Source: JAPOXR01 sp965199765 (GTDB lineage Bacteria; Pseudomonadota; Alphaproteobacteria; Rhodobacterales; Rhodobacteraceae). From it: 64,000 nucleotides of DNA. The stretch is from positions 1,364,001 to 1,428,000 of the forward strand of contig CBDATC010000001.1 in assembly GCA_965199765.1 (NCBI GenBank), written 5' to 3'. Positions within the stretch are counted from its first letter, which is position 1. Each line of letters begins with the position of its first letter. The translations under genes were made by a program, and so were the position numbers. The notes beneath the pieces are model-generated. The model searched no databases and had not been told where the DNA came from. It saw only the letters and a program-made list of their open reading frames with translations. Shown in pieces: positions 45,871 to 54,380 of this stretch.

Positions 45871-47385
45871 ATGATCCACCTCAGATCCATCACCAAGAAT
45901 TTCCCCGGTGTGAAGTCGTTGGATCAAGTTGACTTCGAGGCTGCAGCCGGTGAAGTCCACGCACTTTTGGGTGAGAACGGTGCCGGCAAGTCGACGCTCA
46001 TCAAGGTGATAGCGGGCGCTTACATCCCTGATGAGGGCGAGATCGTCTTCGACGGAGCAACCCGATCCTGGGAATCTCCGAAGCAGGCCAAGGATGCGGG
46101 CATTCATGTCATTTACCAGGAACTGATGCTGTTTCCTGAGCTTTCGGTGGCCAAGAATATCTTCATTGGCGATCCTCCCCGCAGGGCTTTCGGTGCGATT
46201 GACTACCGCAGGATGAATCGACAGGCTATCGAGATCCTTGAGCGGCTCGGCCATCGACTTGATCCGACACAGACGCTCAAATATCTCACCGTGGCCGACC
46301 GGCAGATGGTGGAAATCGCGAAAGCGCTTGTTGGTGACACCAAGTTGCTGGTTTTGGATGAGCCGACGGCAGTGCTCTCCGAGCGTGAAGCCACGCTGTT
46401 GTTCGAACGGGTCAGGACGTTAAGAGATCAGGGCGTATGCGTGATCTACATCTCACATCGGCTCAAGGAGATTTTCGATATCGCTGACCGTGTGACTGTT
46501 CTGAAAGATGGCCAATATGTCGGAACACGCCCAACATCCGAGTTTGATCATCATTCCCTTGTGGAGATGATGGTTGGTCGTGAACTGACCGACATCTATC
46601 CGAAGAAGAAACCACCATCCGGGGGTATCAGAACCGTATTGTCGGTTGCTGGTTTGTGCATGCCGCCGCGTGTCAGGGATGTCAGCTTCGATCTGCATGC
46701 CGGTGAGATTTTGGGTCTCGCTGGCCTGGTTGGCGCCGGTCGGTCTGAGGTCGCGCATGCATTGTTCGGCTCAATGGAAATCGAAACCGGTGTGATCACC
46801 CTGGCAGATGAGGAGTTGAATACGCCAAGCCCGCGCGAGGCTATCGACCGCGGTATGGGATTTCTCACCGAAGACCGAAAGTCTAAGGGGCTTATGATGT
46901 TGCTGGATGCCTCGGCAAACATTTCGGCGCCAATGCTGCGAAAGTATGTCAAAGGTCCGATGATCGATCGGAAATCGGAAATCAAGGCAGCTCAGGAGGA
47001 AATCGACCGCTTCCACATCGCCGTGCCCGGGCCACAGTCAGGGGTCAATAACCTTTCTGGCGGTAATCAGCAAAAGGTTCTCTTTGCACGCTGGACTCGG
47101 GCCTGTCATCGGGTACTGATCCTCGACGAGCCCACTCGTGGGGTCGATGTCGGTGCAAAGGTCGAGATCTATACGATCATCCGGTCGCTTGCAGACCAGG
47201 GTATCGGTGTTCTCGTGATTTCCTCCGAACTTCCAGAGATCATCGGTTTGTGCACGCGCGTTCTGGTTATGCGTGAAGGAGTGATCACCGGCGAGGTCAG
47301 TGGCGACGACATCAACGAGCGAGAAATCATGCGGCTGGCAACCTTGGATTCAGTAGCCCCAGAAACGGGTGTTACGCCGCCATGA
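45871..47385 (+). CDS. Sugar ABC transporter ATP-binding protein, double domain (RbsA-like)
   Basis: A 504-residue ATPase with two domains. The first has Walker A GENGAGKST (near residue 34), the RbsA-type signature TVADRQMVEIAKAL and Walker B LLVLDEPTAVLSE. The second has a degenerate Walker A GLVGAGRSE and signature LSGGNQQKV. This arrangement is characteristic of the RbsA/MglA/AraG group. Its stop overlaps the start of the first permease gene. Confidence 0.92.
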   Translation: MIHLRSITKNFPGVKSLDQVDFEAAAGEVHALLGENGAGKSTLIKVIAGAYIPDEGEIVFDGATRSWESPKQAKDAGIHVIYQELMLFPELSVAKNIFIGDPPRRAFGAIDYRRMNRQAIEILERLGHRLDPTQTLKYLTVADRQMVEIAKALVGDTKLLVLDEPTAVLSEREATLLFERVRTLRDQGVCVIYISHRLKEIFDIADRVTVLKDGQYVGTRPTSEFDHHSLVEMMVGRELTDIYPKKKPPSGGIRTVLSVAGLCMPPRVRDVSFDLHAGEILGLAGLVGAGRSEVAHALFGSMEIETGVITLADEELNTPSPREAIDRGMGFLTEDRKSKGLMMLLDASANISAPMLRKYVKGPMIDRKSEIKAAQEEIDRFHIAVPGPQSGVNNLSGGNQQKVLFARWTRACHRVLILDEPTRGVDVGAKVEIYTIIRSLADQGIGVLVISSELPEIIGLCTRVLVMREGVITGEVSGDDINEREIMRLATLDSVAPETGVTPP

Positions 47386-48347
47386 ACAAGTTCATGACCA
47401 GGCTTGGTGGTTCTTTTGGACGCCGGATCGATATGCCGAAATTGATTGTCTGCGGCTTGTTATTGGTAGTTGTCGCCTGTGGTGTTGCAGTCAGTGATCG
47501 GTTCGGAACGGTGAACAACTTTCTGAACGTTCTGGAGCAGTCCGCGCCATTGGGTTTTGCGGCTCTGGGACAAACCCTGGTTGTGCTGGTCGGGGGGATC
47601 GATCTGTCGATTGGTGCGGTTGTTACGGCGACAAGTGTCCTGCTGGCCGGTGTTGTCGAGACGAACGAAGTCCTGATGCTGCCAATGTTGGTTGTCGTGC
47701 TCGTCGCAGGCGCAGGCTTCGGTGCCTTGAACGGAGTTATTACGGTTCGGACAGGTGTGCACCCATTAGTGGTGACCCTGGGAACAGCAACGGTGCTCCA
47801 CGGTCTGGTGCTGCTCTATACGCTACAGCCCAAGGGGTCCGTTCCGTTCTGGTTCGAGGAGTTTGCTTATGGTCGCGTGTTTGGCATTCCAATCTCCGGC
47901 CTGGTCATGCTGGTATGTTTCTTTAGTGTTGGATTGTATCTGCGTTACACGGCGACGGGCTGCGCCATCTTCGCCGTCGGCGGCAACCCTGAGGCGGCGC
48001 GGCTGACCGGTATCCGGTCTGATCGGATCACGATATTCGCTTATGCAGCTTGTGGATTCTTCGCCGCTCTGGCCGGCGCCTACTATGTCAGCCGAACCGG
48101 CACCGGTGATCCACGTGTGGGTGATCCGATGACGCTTGCCTCGATCACGCCTGTCGTTGTCGGTGGCACAATTCTTGGCGGGGGACGTGGCGGTGTTATC
48201 GGAACCTTGTTGGGCGTTTTTCTGATATCGCTTTTGAACAACTTGCTCAACTACATGAATGTGTCGACATTCCTGCAGTGGGTTATCCAGGGCCTGATCA
48301 TCATTGCTGCAGTATCCATCTTTGTGGAGCAAAGGAAACGCAGATGA
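47382..48347 (+). CDS. Sugar ABC transporter permease 1 (RbsC-like)
   Basis: A 321-residue BPD_transp_2 permease. Markers are GQTLVVLVGGIDLSIGAVV, TGVHPLVVTLGTATVLHG, GCAIFAVGGNPEAARLTGIR and VVGGTILGGGRGG. The gene overlaps both neighbours by four bases. Together with permease 2 it probably forms a heterodimeric channel. Confidence 0.9.
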   Translation: MNKFMTRLGGSFGRRIDMPKLIVCGLLLVVVACGVAVSDRFGTVNNFLNVLEQSAPLGFAALGQTLVVLVGGIDLSIGAVVTATSVLLAGVVETNEVLMLPMLVVVLVAGAGFGALNGVITVRTGVHPLVVTLGTATVLHGLVLLYTLQPKGSVPFWFEEFAYGRVFGIPISGLVMLVCFFSVGLYLRYTATGCAIFAVGGNPEAARLTGIRSDRITIFAYAACGFFAALAGAYYVSRTGTGDPRVGDPMTLASITPVVVGGTILGGGRGGVIGTLLGVFLISLLNNLLNYMNVSTFLQWVIQGLIIIAAVSIFVEQRKRR

Positions 48348-49315
48348 GTGTGGTGTCCAAAGCCCTGTTACGAACCGGTAACGGCCTGCAAGGGCTTGCC
48401 TTGCCCGGTGTCTTGGTGGGGTTGGCAATTTTGGCAACCATCATCCAGCCCGCGTTCCTGTCGGTGCGTAACATGCAGGACGTGCTGACCCAGGCAGCGC
48501 CTCTTGGAATGGTGGTGTTGGGTCAAACCTTCGTCATCCTGGTGCGCGGTCTTGATCTCTCTGTGGCATCACTGATGGCGACTGTAGCTGTGATCGCGAC
48601 TGCCTTCAACGCGACATCGGATGCCATGATCCCGGTGATTTTCATCGTTGCCATCGGATTTTCGGTGCTCGTCGGTTTCATTAATGGTCTGCTTGTCACC
48701 AAGCGGAACGTTTCTCCTTTCCTCGCGACTCTGGCCATGATGATTGTGTTGCAGGGTCTTCGTTTCTACTACACCCAAGGTGCACCAGCTGGCACGCTGC
48801 CCGAAGGCTTTCGCTTCTTGGGCACGGGAAAGTATCTGGGAATGCCAGTCAACCTGCTGGCATTTCTGTTGCTGTTCGCCGGGCTTGGGATTTTGTTGCA
48901 CATGAGCGTTTTGGGTAGAAAGATTTTCATCACCGGCGGCAATCCAGCGTCGGCCGATCTTGTAGGTATACGGTCCGACCGGATCATCATCCTGTGTTAC
49001 ATCATCAGCAGTGCCATGGCCGGTATCGCCGGATTGTTTCTTGTCGGCTTCGTCGGCACTGTCGACAACTGGGTTGGGCGCGGCTACGAACTCGATTCGA
49101 TCGTCGCAGCCGTGATCGGAGGGGTTGCACTGTCTGGCGGCCAAGGGACGCTGGCGGGTGCAGTAGCGGGTGCGCTGATCCTTGTTCTGTTGTTCAATAT
49201 CGTCATCATTCTGGGACTTCCCGTCCAGGCACAACTCGTCATTAAGGGAGTAATTATCATTGTGGCGGCAGCCTTTTTCGTCCGCGCCAGCCTTAATAGA
49301 ACGTCGTTTCATTAA
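48344..49315 (+). CDS. Sugar ABC transporter permease 2 (RbsC-like)
   Basis: A 323-residue paralogue of permease 1 with GQTFVILVRGLDLSVASLM, NVSPFLATLAMMIVLQGL, GRKIFITGGNPASADLVGIR and AAVIGGVALSGGQGTLAG. The ATG at 48344 overlaps the upstream stop (ATGA); an earlier in-frame codon would add an unrelated tail. Two distinct RbsC-type permeases in one system is a recognised but less common arrangement. Confidence 0.9.
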   Translation: MSVVSKALLRTGNGLQGLALPGVLVGLAILATIIQPAFLSVRNMQDVLTQAAPLGMVVLGQTFVILVRGLDLSVASLMATVAVIATAFNATSDAMIPVIFIVAIGFSVLVGFINGLLVTKRNVSPFLATLAMMIVLQGLRFYYTQGAPAGTLPEGFRFLGTGKYLGMPVNLLAFLLLFAGLGILLHMSVLGRKIFITGGNPASADLVGIRSDRIIILCYIISSAMAGIAGLFLVGFVGTVDNWVGRGYELDSIVAAVIGGVALSGGQGTLAGAVAGALILVLLFNIVIILGLPVQAQLVIKGVIIIVAAAFFVRASLNRTSFH

Positions 49316-49363
49316 TTCCACTAGCGTAAAAAGTTTGAAGATAAACCATAAAAGAGCCCGGAT

Positions 49364-50650
49364 ATGGCCAAGATCCTGAAATCAGCAAAGCCCATCGAAC
49401 AGCTGGCGAGCGACCAGAAGAAAGTGCGCGACATCGTCGTCGGTATCATCGACGATATCGAAACGCGCGGTGAGACAGCGGTTCGAGAGTTGAGTGAGAA
49501 GTTCGACAACTGGAATCCCCCAAACTTCCGCCTGAGTGATGCCGAAGTTGAAAAGTGTCTCAACCAACTCAGGCCGCGAGAGATTGCCGACATTGCCTTC
49601 GCGCAGGAACAGGTGCGTCGCTTTGCAGAAGCGCAGAAGAACTCGATGCAGGACATCGAAGTGGAAACCCAACCCGGTGTGGTGCTCGGTCACAAGAATA
49701 TGCCTGTCGAAAGCGTTGCCTGTTATGTGCCGGGGGGCAAGTTTCCTCTGGTTGCATCGGCCCACATGGGCGTGGTCACGGCCAAGGTCGCTGGCGTGAA
49801 GCGAATCATTGCCTTGTCGCCGCCTTTTGCAGGAAAGCCGAATCCGGCCGTGATCGCGGCCATGCATCTCGGCGGCGCCGACGAGATTTACATTGTTGGT
49901 GGCGTGCAGGCGATTGCTACTGCTGCGCTCGGAACCGAGTTCTGCGAACCTGTCTCGGTTGTCGTCGGTCCGGGTAGTGCATTTGTTGCCGAGGCCAAAC
50001 GCCAGCTTTTCGGCCGCGTCGGCATCGACCTGATTGCAGGCCCGACTGAAACCCTCCTGATCGCTGATGAGACCTGCGATGCCGAGATGGCGGCGACAGA
50101 CCTGCTTGGTCAGGCTGAACATGGGTATAATTCACCAGCTGTCCTGGTGACGACGTCAAAAGAGCTAGCGGAGGCCGTCCCGGCCGAAATAAAACGCCAA
50201 CTTGAAACCCTTCAGACAGCGGAAACGGCCAGTAAGTCGTGGGAAGACTACGGTCAGATCATTTGGTGCGATGACGATGACGAGATGATCAAAATCGGCG
50301 ACGAGCTGGCTTACGAACATGTCCAGATTCTGACCAAGAATCCGCGTTACTTCCTCGACAACATGACCAATTACGGTGCGCTCTTTCTAGGCCATGAAAC
50401 CAATGTTGCCTATGGCGACAAAGTGATTGGAACGAACCACACCCTACCTACTGGCAAGGCGGCTCGCTACACAGGCGGTTTGTGGATCGGCAAGTTCATC
50501 AAGACCTGCACCTACCAACGGGTGGCGCCTGAGGCGTCAGCACGGATTGGGGCATATTGTTCGCGCCTGTGCGCCATGGAAGGATTCTGGGGCCACAAGG
50601 CGCAAGCGGATTTGCGTGTGCGTCGCTATGGTCGCCAGGACGTTGCCTAG
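49364..50650 (+). CDS. HisD-family dehydrogenase resembling sulfopropanediol 3-dehydrogenase (HpsN)
   Basis: A 428-residue enzyme of the histidinol dehydrogenase fold. Family motifs are YVPGGKFPLVASAHMG, AGPTETLLIADE, LGQAEHG (Gln and His zinc ligands) and GTNHTLPTG. It differs from true HisD in the substrate region (GGLWIGKFIKTCTYQR), as HpsN-type catabolic paralogues do. There is no histidine biosynthesis context. It would oxidise a primary alcohol to a carboxylate in two NAD+ steps. Dihydroxypropanesulfonate is one candidate substrate; another polyol is possible. It sits 48 bases after the second permease. Confidence 0.85.
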   Translation: MAKILKSAKPIEQLASDQKKVRDIVVGIIDDIETRGETAVRELSEKFDNWNPPNFRLSDAEVEKCLNQLRPREIADIAFAQEQVRRFAEAQKNSMQDIEVETQPGVVLGHKNMPVESVACYVPGGKFPLVASAHMGVVTAKVAGVKRIIALSPPFAGKPNPAVIAAMHLGGADEIYIVGGVQAIATAALGTEFCEPVSVVVGPGSAFVAEAKRQLFGRVGIDLIAGPTETLLIADETCDAEMAATDLLGQAEHGYNSPAVLVTTSKELAEAVPAEIKRQLETLQTAETASKSWEDYGQIIWCDDDDEMIKIGDELAYEHVQILTKNPRYFLDNMTNYGALFLGHETNVAYGDKVIGTNHTLPTGKAARYTGGLWIGKFIKTCTYQRVAPEASARIGAYCSRLCAMEGFWGHKAQADLRVRRYGRQDVA

Positions 50651-50719
50651 TCCCACAAAACACGAACGTGCAAGTCGGATGGCTGTCGTAACAGATCAGC
50701 CCGTGAGGGAAGATCCATC

Positions 50720-51112
50720 GTGATTATTACAGCTATCGTGCCCCGTGTCTCTGAGACCGATGGCGCCGGTCATATCAACAACTGCTTTGTGCCAGTGTGG
50801 TTTGAAGCCGGTCGACGCGAGATCTTCCAGTTATTCACACCAGACCTGACATTCACCCAATGGCGTGTGATGCTGGTGAGCATGACGGTTGACTACGAGG
50901 CTCAGATATACTTTCAGCACGAAGTCGAAGTGCGCACCTGGATTGCACGGGTCGGAACAAAGAGTTTTACGGTCGCAGAAGAGCTTTGGCAGGAAGGTCG
51001 ACGTTGTGCGCGAGGAACTGCCACCTATGTTTGCTATCAATTCATGAACCAGTCTTCCGAACAGATTCCTGCGGACACTGCCGAGGCACTGAATGCAATT
51101 TCAGGACCTTAG
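50720..51112 (+). CDS. Hot-dog fold acyl-CoA thioesterase (4HBT family)
   Basis: A 130-residue thioesterase. The block VSETDGAGHINNCFVPVWFE is the 4-hydroxybenzoyl-CoA thioesterase active-site region with the Asp conserved. The second half (VDYEAQIYFQHEVEVRTWI, then KSFTVAEELWQEGRRCARGTA) completes the hot-dog fold. The start is GTG. It closes the catabolic block and would release a carboxylic acid from a CoA ester, suggesting the pathway passes through an acyl-CoA. Confidence 0.83.
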   Translation: MIITAIVPRVSETDGAGHINNCFVPVWFEAGRREIFQLFTPDLTFTQWRVMLVSMTVDYEAQIYFQHEVEVRTWIARVGTKSFTVAEELWQEGRRCARGTATYVCYQFMNQSSEQIPADTAEALNAISGP

Positions 51113-51342
51113 AGTTAAAAGGAATTGCCGATGGAGTTTCTGACTGTGCTTACCAACATTCTCTATCGGTATCCAGAGCGTTACTTCTTCATGCGGATGA
51201 TATTCCTGATTTCTGACGGCGCAGAAGCATAGAACCCAGTCCGGGAAGAGAATCGAATACCACCGCTTCCCGATTGAACTCAAGTCTCTTGATTCGTCAC
51301 ATCATGGGTTATTCATGCGCCGGAACATGATCAGCACCCTTC

Positions 51343-51387
51343 TCTCATCTTCCGACATTTTTCTCTGAATTTCGGAACGCGGATTTT
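51343..51387 (+). mobile_element. IS4-like element end (short remnant)
   Basis: CTCATCTTCCGACATTTTTC and the following bases match the end at 40007 in the same orientation, for about 45 bases. The rest of 51113-51612 contains no recognisable gene. It marks the right edge of the ThDP/HisD-family block. Confidence 0.65.
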
Positions 51388-51612
51388 ATTCTGCTCGGAC
51401 AACGATATTCGCGTTGCAGCTCCTTAAATCGCGACCGTGCCCATGAGATGCCGTCCATTTGGGCTGTTCGATTTCATGCGTCCTGCGAGTTGGAACAACG
51501 GCTCGATCCAAGGCGGTTCCATGTCAGACCAGCTTGAATAAGCTGAGTCCGGCTCATTCCGCACGCAGAAGGCCTCATCTGAAAAAAGTTTGCGAATTTG
51601 TCAAAATTACAC

Positions 51613-51634
51613 TTTACGAAACCGGTTTCGTAAA
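51613..51634. promoter_or_regulatory. Perfect 22-bp LacI-type operator palindrome
   Basis: TTTACGAAACC is followed immediately by its exact complement GGTTTCGTAAA, with a central CG-containing core (ACCGGT). The centre GAAACCGGTTTC is typical of LacI-family sites. It ends 13 bases before the start of the LacI-type gene at 51648, so autoregulation and control of the downstream operon are both likely. Confidence 0.8.
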
Positions 51635-51647
51635 TTAACAATCTCTT

Positions 51648-52772
51648 ATGGGAGATTCGCATTCCGGTTCAAATCCCGTCAATCGACTTGGGTCGAACCG
51701 AGTAACCATTGCAAAATTAGCGGCATACCTCGGGTTGTCGAAAGGCACCGTTTCGCGCGCGCTCAACGATTATTCGGAAATCTCTGAAAACACCAAAGCG
51801 CGCGTTTTCGCTGCTGCTGAAAAAATGGGATATCGACCGCTCGAACATGCGCAGGCCATTCGAACCGGCCGCATCAAATCCATTGGCTTGATCCTGCAGA
51901 CCGATCAGCATGATGGCTACGGACCGTTCCTGCGTGATTTTCTAGCCGGTATATCGCAGGAAGCCACTGCTCTGGGTTGGACACTGACTGTGGCCAGCGC
52001 AGGTTCTGTGGATGAATTCAAAACGGTCGCGTCGCGGTTGGTCGAACAGCGCAAGGTGGATGGCTTTATTCTGCCCCGAACCCATGTCGTTGACCGGCGG
52101 TTTGAATTCCTCCGCCAAGCCGGCATTCCGTCAGTTCTTTTCGGAAGGGTTGGATATGGCAAGGAGGGCACTGAATCGGGTGCGGCTTGGTTTGATGTTA
52201 ACGGTGAAGAAGCGATCGCGCGTTTGGTTGAAAGATTGAAGGGATTCGGCCATCGAAGGATCGGATTCGTTGGCGCGCCGGAAGAATACAATTTCGCGCA
52301 TATGCGCCGCGACGGATATCTTCGCGGTCTCGAAAGGGCTGGACTGACATCTGATAACGGTTTGATCTATGGGGAGGCGCGCACCAGGCATGACGGCAGC
52401 GTGGCTCTGCAAACGCTTCTGCATAAACCCGAGCCTCCGACAGCTGTTGTTTTTTCAACTGATGAAACCGCTTTGGGCGCCTACGACACCGCATCAAACC
52501 TCGGGCTGCGTCTCGGACAAGATATATCAATTGCCTCGTATGACGGCGCCGCGCGCGGCAGCTACATGCTTCCAGCGCTCACGACATGCCGGGTGAATTT
52601 ACACGAAGCCGGAGCAAGACTAGCCGCGCTTCTGGTTCGCCGAGTGGAGGGCGAGCTGCCGGAAGAACTTCGGGAGCTTGTTCCCGCACAGCTCTCGGTG
52701 GGGGGGACCGACGGTCCTGCCTGCCTGAGCTCAACTGAATTGGCCGCCCTCGTTTGCAAAGCGGCGGCATGA
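51648..52772 (+). CDS. LacI-family transcriptional regulator (AglR-like)
   Basis: A 374-residue repressor. The helix-turn-helix VTIAKLAAYLGLSKGTVSRA begins near residue 20, followed by the hinge YRPLEHAQAIRTGR and a sugar-binding domain (SIGLILQTDQHDGYGPFL; STDETALGAYDTASNLGL). It is 30 bases upstream of the binding-protein gene and is the first gene of an agl-like operon. The perfect palindrome just before it is its probable site. Confidence 0.9.
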   Translation: MGDSHSGSNPVNRLGSNRVTIAKLAAYLGLSKGTVSRALNDYSEISENTKARVFAAAEKMGYRPLEHAQAIRTGRIKSIGLILQTDQHDGYGPFLRDFLAGISQEATALGWTLTVASAGSVDEFKTVASRLVEQRKVDGFILPRTHVVDRRFEFLRQAGIPSVLFGRVGYGKEGTESGAAWFDVNGEEAIARLVERLKGFGHRRIGFVGAPEEYNFAHMRRDGYLRGLERAGLTSDNGLIYGEARTRHDGSVALQTLLHKPEPPTAVVFSTDETALGAYDTASNLGLRLGQDISIASYDGAARGSYMLPALTTCRVNLHEAGARLAALLVRRVEGELPEELRELVPAQLSVGGTDGPACLSSTELAALVCKAAA

Positions 52773-52802
52773 AACAGTCATCGTAGATATAGGAGAGAAA
52801 AG

Positions 52803-54143
52803 ATGACACCGATTAAACTCGCATTGGTCGCTTTGGTGGCGGGCAGTGTTCCAGTCCTGGCAGCTGCCCAGGAACTCCGATTCTGGACAACCGAAGAGCA
52901 GCCTGATCGTCTCGCGAAGCAACAGGCGATGGCAGAAGAATTTGAAAATCAGACAGGCATTAGCGTGGAAGTCATTCCGGTTACGGAATCAGACCTGGGC
53001 ACCCGGGCCACCGCTGCGTTTGCAGCTGGCGACCTGCCGGATGTGATCTACCACACCTTGCAATACGCGCTGCCCTGGTATGAATCCGGACTGCTGGACG
53101 GTGAAGCTGCGACGGATGTCATCAATGACCTTGGCGTCGAAACATTTGCCGCCGGGGCTTTGTCAATGGCTGCTGTCGACGGCGGATGGGCATCTGTTCC
53201 GGTTGATGGCTGGACACAGCTGGTTGTTTATCGCAAGGACAAGTTTGATGAGATGGGGCTGGCGGCGCCCAACACCTATGCCAACGTCGTCGCGGCCATT
53301 CAAGCTCTGCACAATCCGCCGGATATGTATGGCTTTGTCGCTGCGACAAAAGTCGATGAAAACTTCATGAGCCAAGTGCTGGAGCATGTGTTTCTAGCCA
53401 ACGGTGTTTCACCGGTCGACAGCAGCGGCTTTGCTCCTCTTGATCAAGCGGCAACCACGGAAGTGCTCGAATTCTACAAGGCGATCGCCGATGCCTCACC
53501 ACCGGGTGAACTGTATTGGAAACAGTCGCGCGAGCTGTATTTTGCCGGCCAGGCAGCAATGATTATCTGGTCGCCGTTCATTCTTGACGAGCTTGCGGGT
53601 CTGAGAGACTCGGCTCCTCCGACCATCAATGACGATCCAATGTCGCGTGAATTGGCAGGATTGACCGGCGTCATCACAAACTTCTCAGGACCGTCTAATC
53701 CCGAGGGAGCGGCTTATGCTGATGTTCGGTATTTTGGCATAACTTCGGATGCTGACACGGATGCGGCGATAGATTTTGTCGCGTTCAGCATGAATGACGG
53801 TTATCCGCAGACTCTCGGCATTGCGCCGGAAGGCAAGTTCCCGGTCCGCAAAGGCACGCCCGAGGAACCGTCGAAGTTCTCCGACATTTGGGCAACTCTG
53901 CCTGTCGGCGTTGACCGGAAAGCTCCGCTTGGTGATCTGTATCCGCAGGAGATGATTGATGAAATCGTCGCTGGTCTCGATGTCGGGCAGCGCTGGGGCG
54001 TCAAGGAAGGTCAGCTTTCATTGGCTTCCAAAATCAATAACAGTCAAGTGATCAACCGGATTGTCCGGGAGTTCATCGACGGTGATATCGACGCAGCGGA
54101 AGCGGTTTCGGCAATGAATGCGGAATTGGCTGCAATCAACTGA
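52803..54143 (+). CDS. Alpha-glucoside-type ABC transporter, periplasmic binding protein (AglE-like)
   Basis: A 446-residue SBP_bac_1 protein with signal LALVALVAGSVPVLAAAQ. The mature part begins ELRFWTTEEQPDRL and contains VDGWTQLVVYRKDKFDEMGL and GKFPVRKGTP. Length and order match carbohydrate-binding proteins of the MalE/AglE group. GGAGAG precedes the ATG. About 240 bases without a recognised gene separate it from the first permease gene. Confidence 0.87.
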   Translation: MTPIKLALVALVAGSVPVLAAAQELRFWTTEEQPDRLAKQQAMAEEFENQTGISVEVIPVTESDLGTRATAAFAAGDLPDVIYHTLQYALPWYESGLLDGEAATDVINDLGVETFAAGALSMAAVDGGWASVPVDGWTQLVVYRKDKFDEMGLAAPNTYANVVAAIQALHNPPDMYGFVAATKVDENFMSQVLEHVFLANGVSPVDSSGFAPLDQAATTEVLEFYKAIADASPPGELYWKQSRELYFAGQAAMIIWSPFILDELAGLRDSAPPTINDDPMSRELAGLTGVITNFSGPSNPEGAAYADVRYFGITSDADTDAAIDFVAFSMNDGYPQTLGIAPEGKFPVRKGTPEEPSKFSDIWATLPVGVDRKAPLGDLYPQEMIDEIVAGLDVGQRWGVKEGQLSLASKINNSQVINRIVREFIDGDIDAAEAVSAMNAELAAIN

Positions 54144-54380
54144 TCCGGGTGAGCTGAACGCTATGACGGTCGCTTGCAGTGAGAGACTGAACATGGCGCT
54201 GAATAAGAATCGTGGGGGCGGACGAGAGCGCACGCACCGTCTGCCCGCACAAAGCCTTCGACCCTTGGTTTCGCAATGCGGTTCAGCACCGACAGAGTGC
54301 GGGTCGGCAAATTCGCGCGGCATCCCGCTCACAATTGCTGCGATTTGCAGACGGGCTGATAGACATGGAAAGATTGTCCT

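Noticed and set aside
49364..50650. Assignment as biosynthetic histidinol dehydrogenase hisD.
   Set aside because: No his genes nearby and the substrate loop resembles catabolic HpsN-type paralogues.
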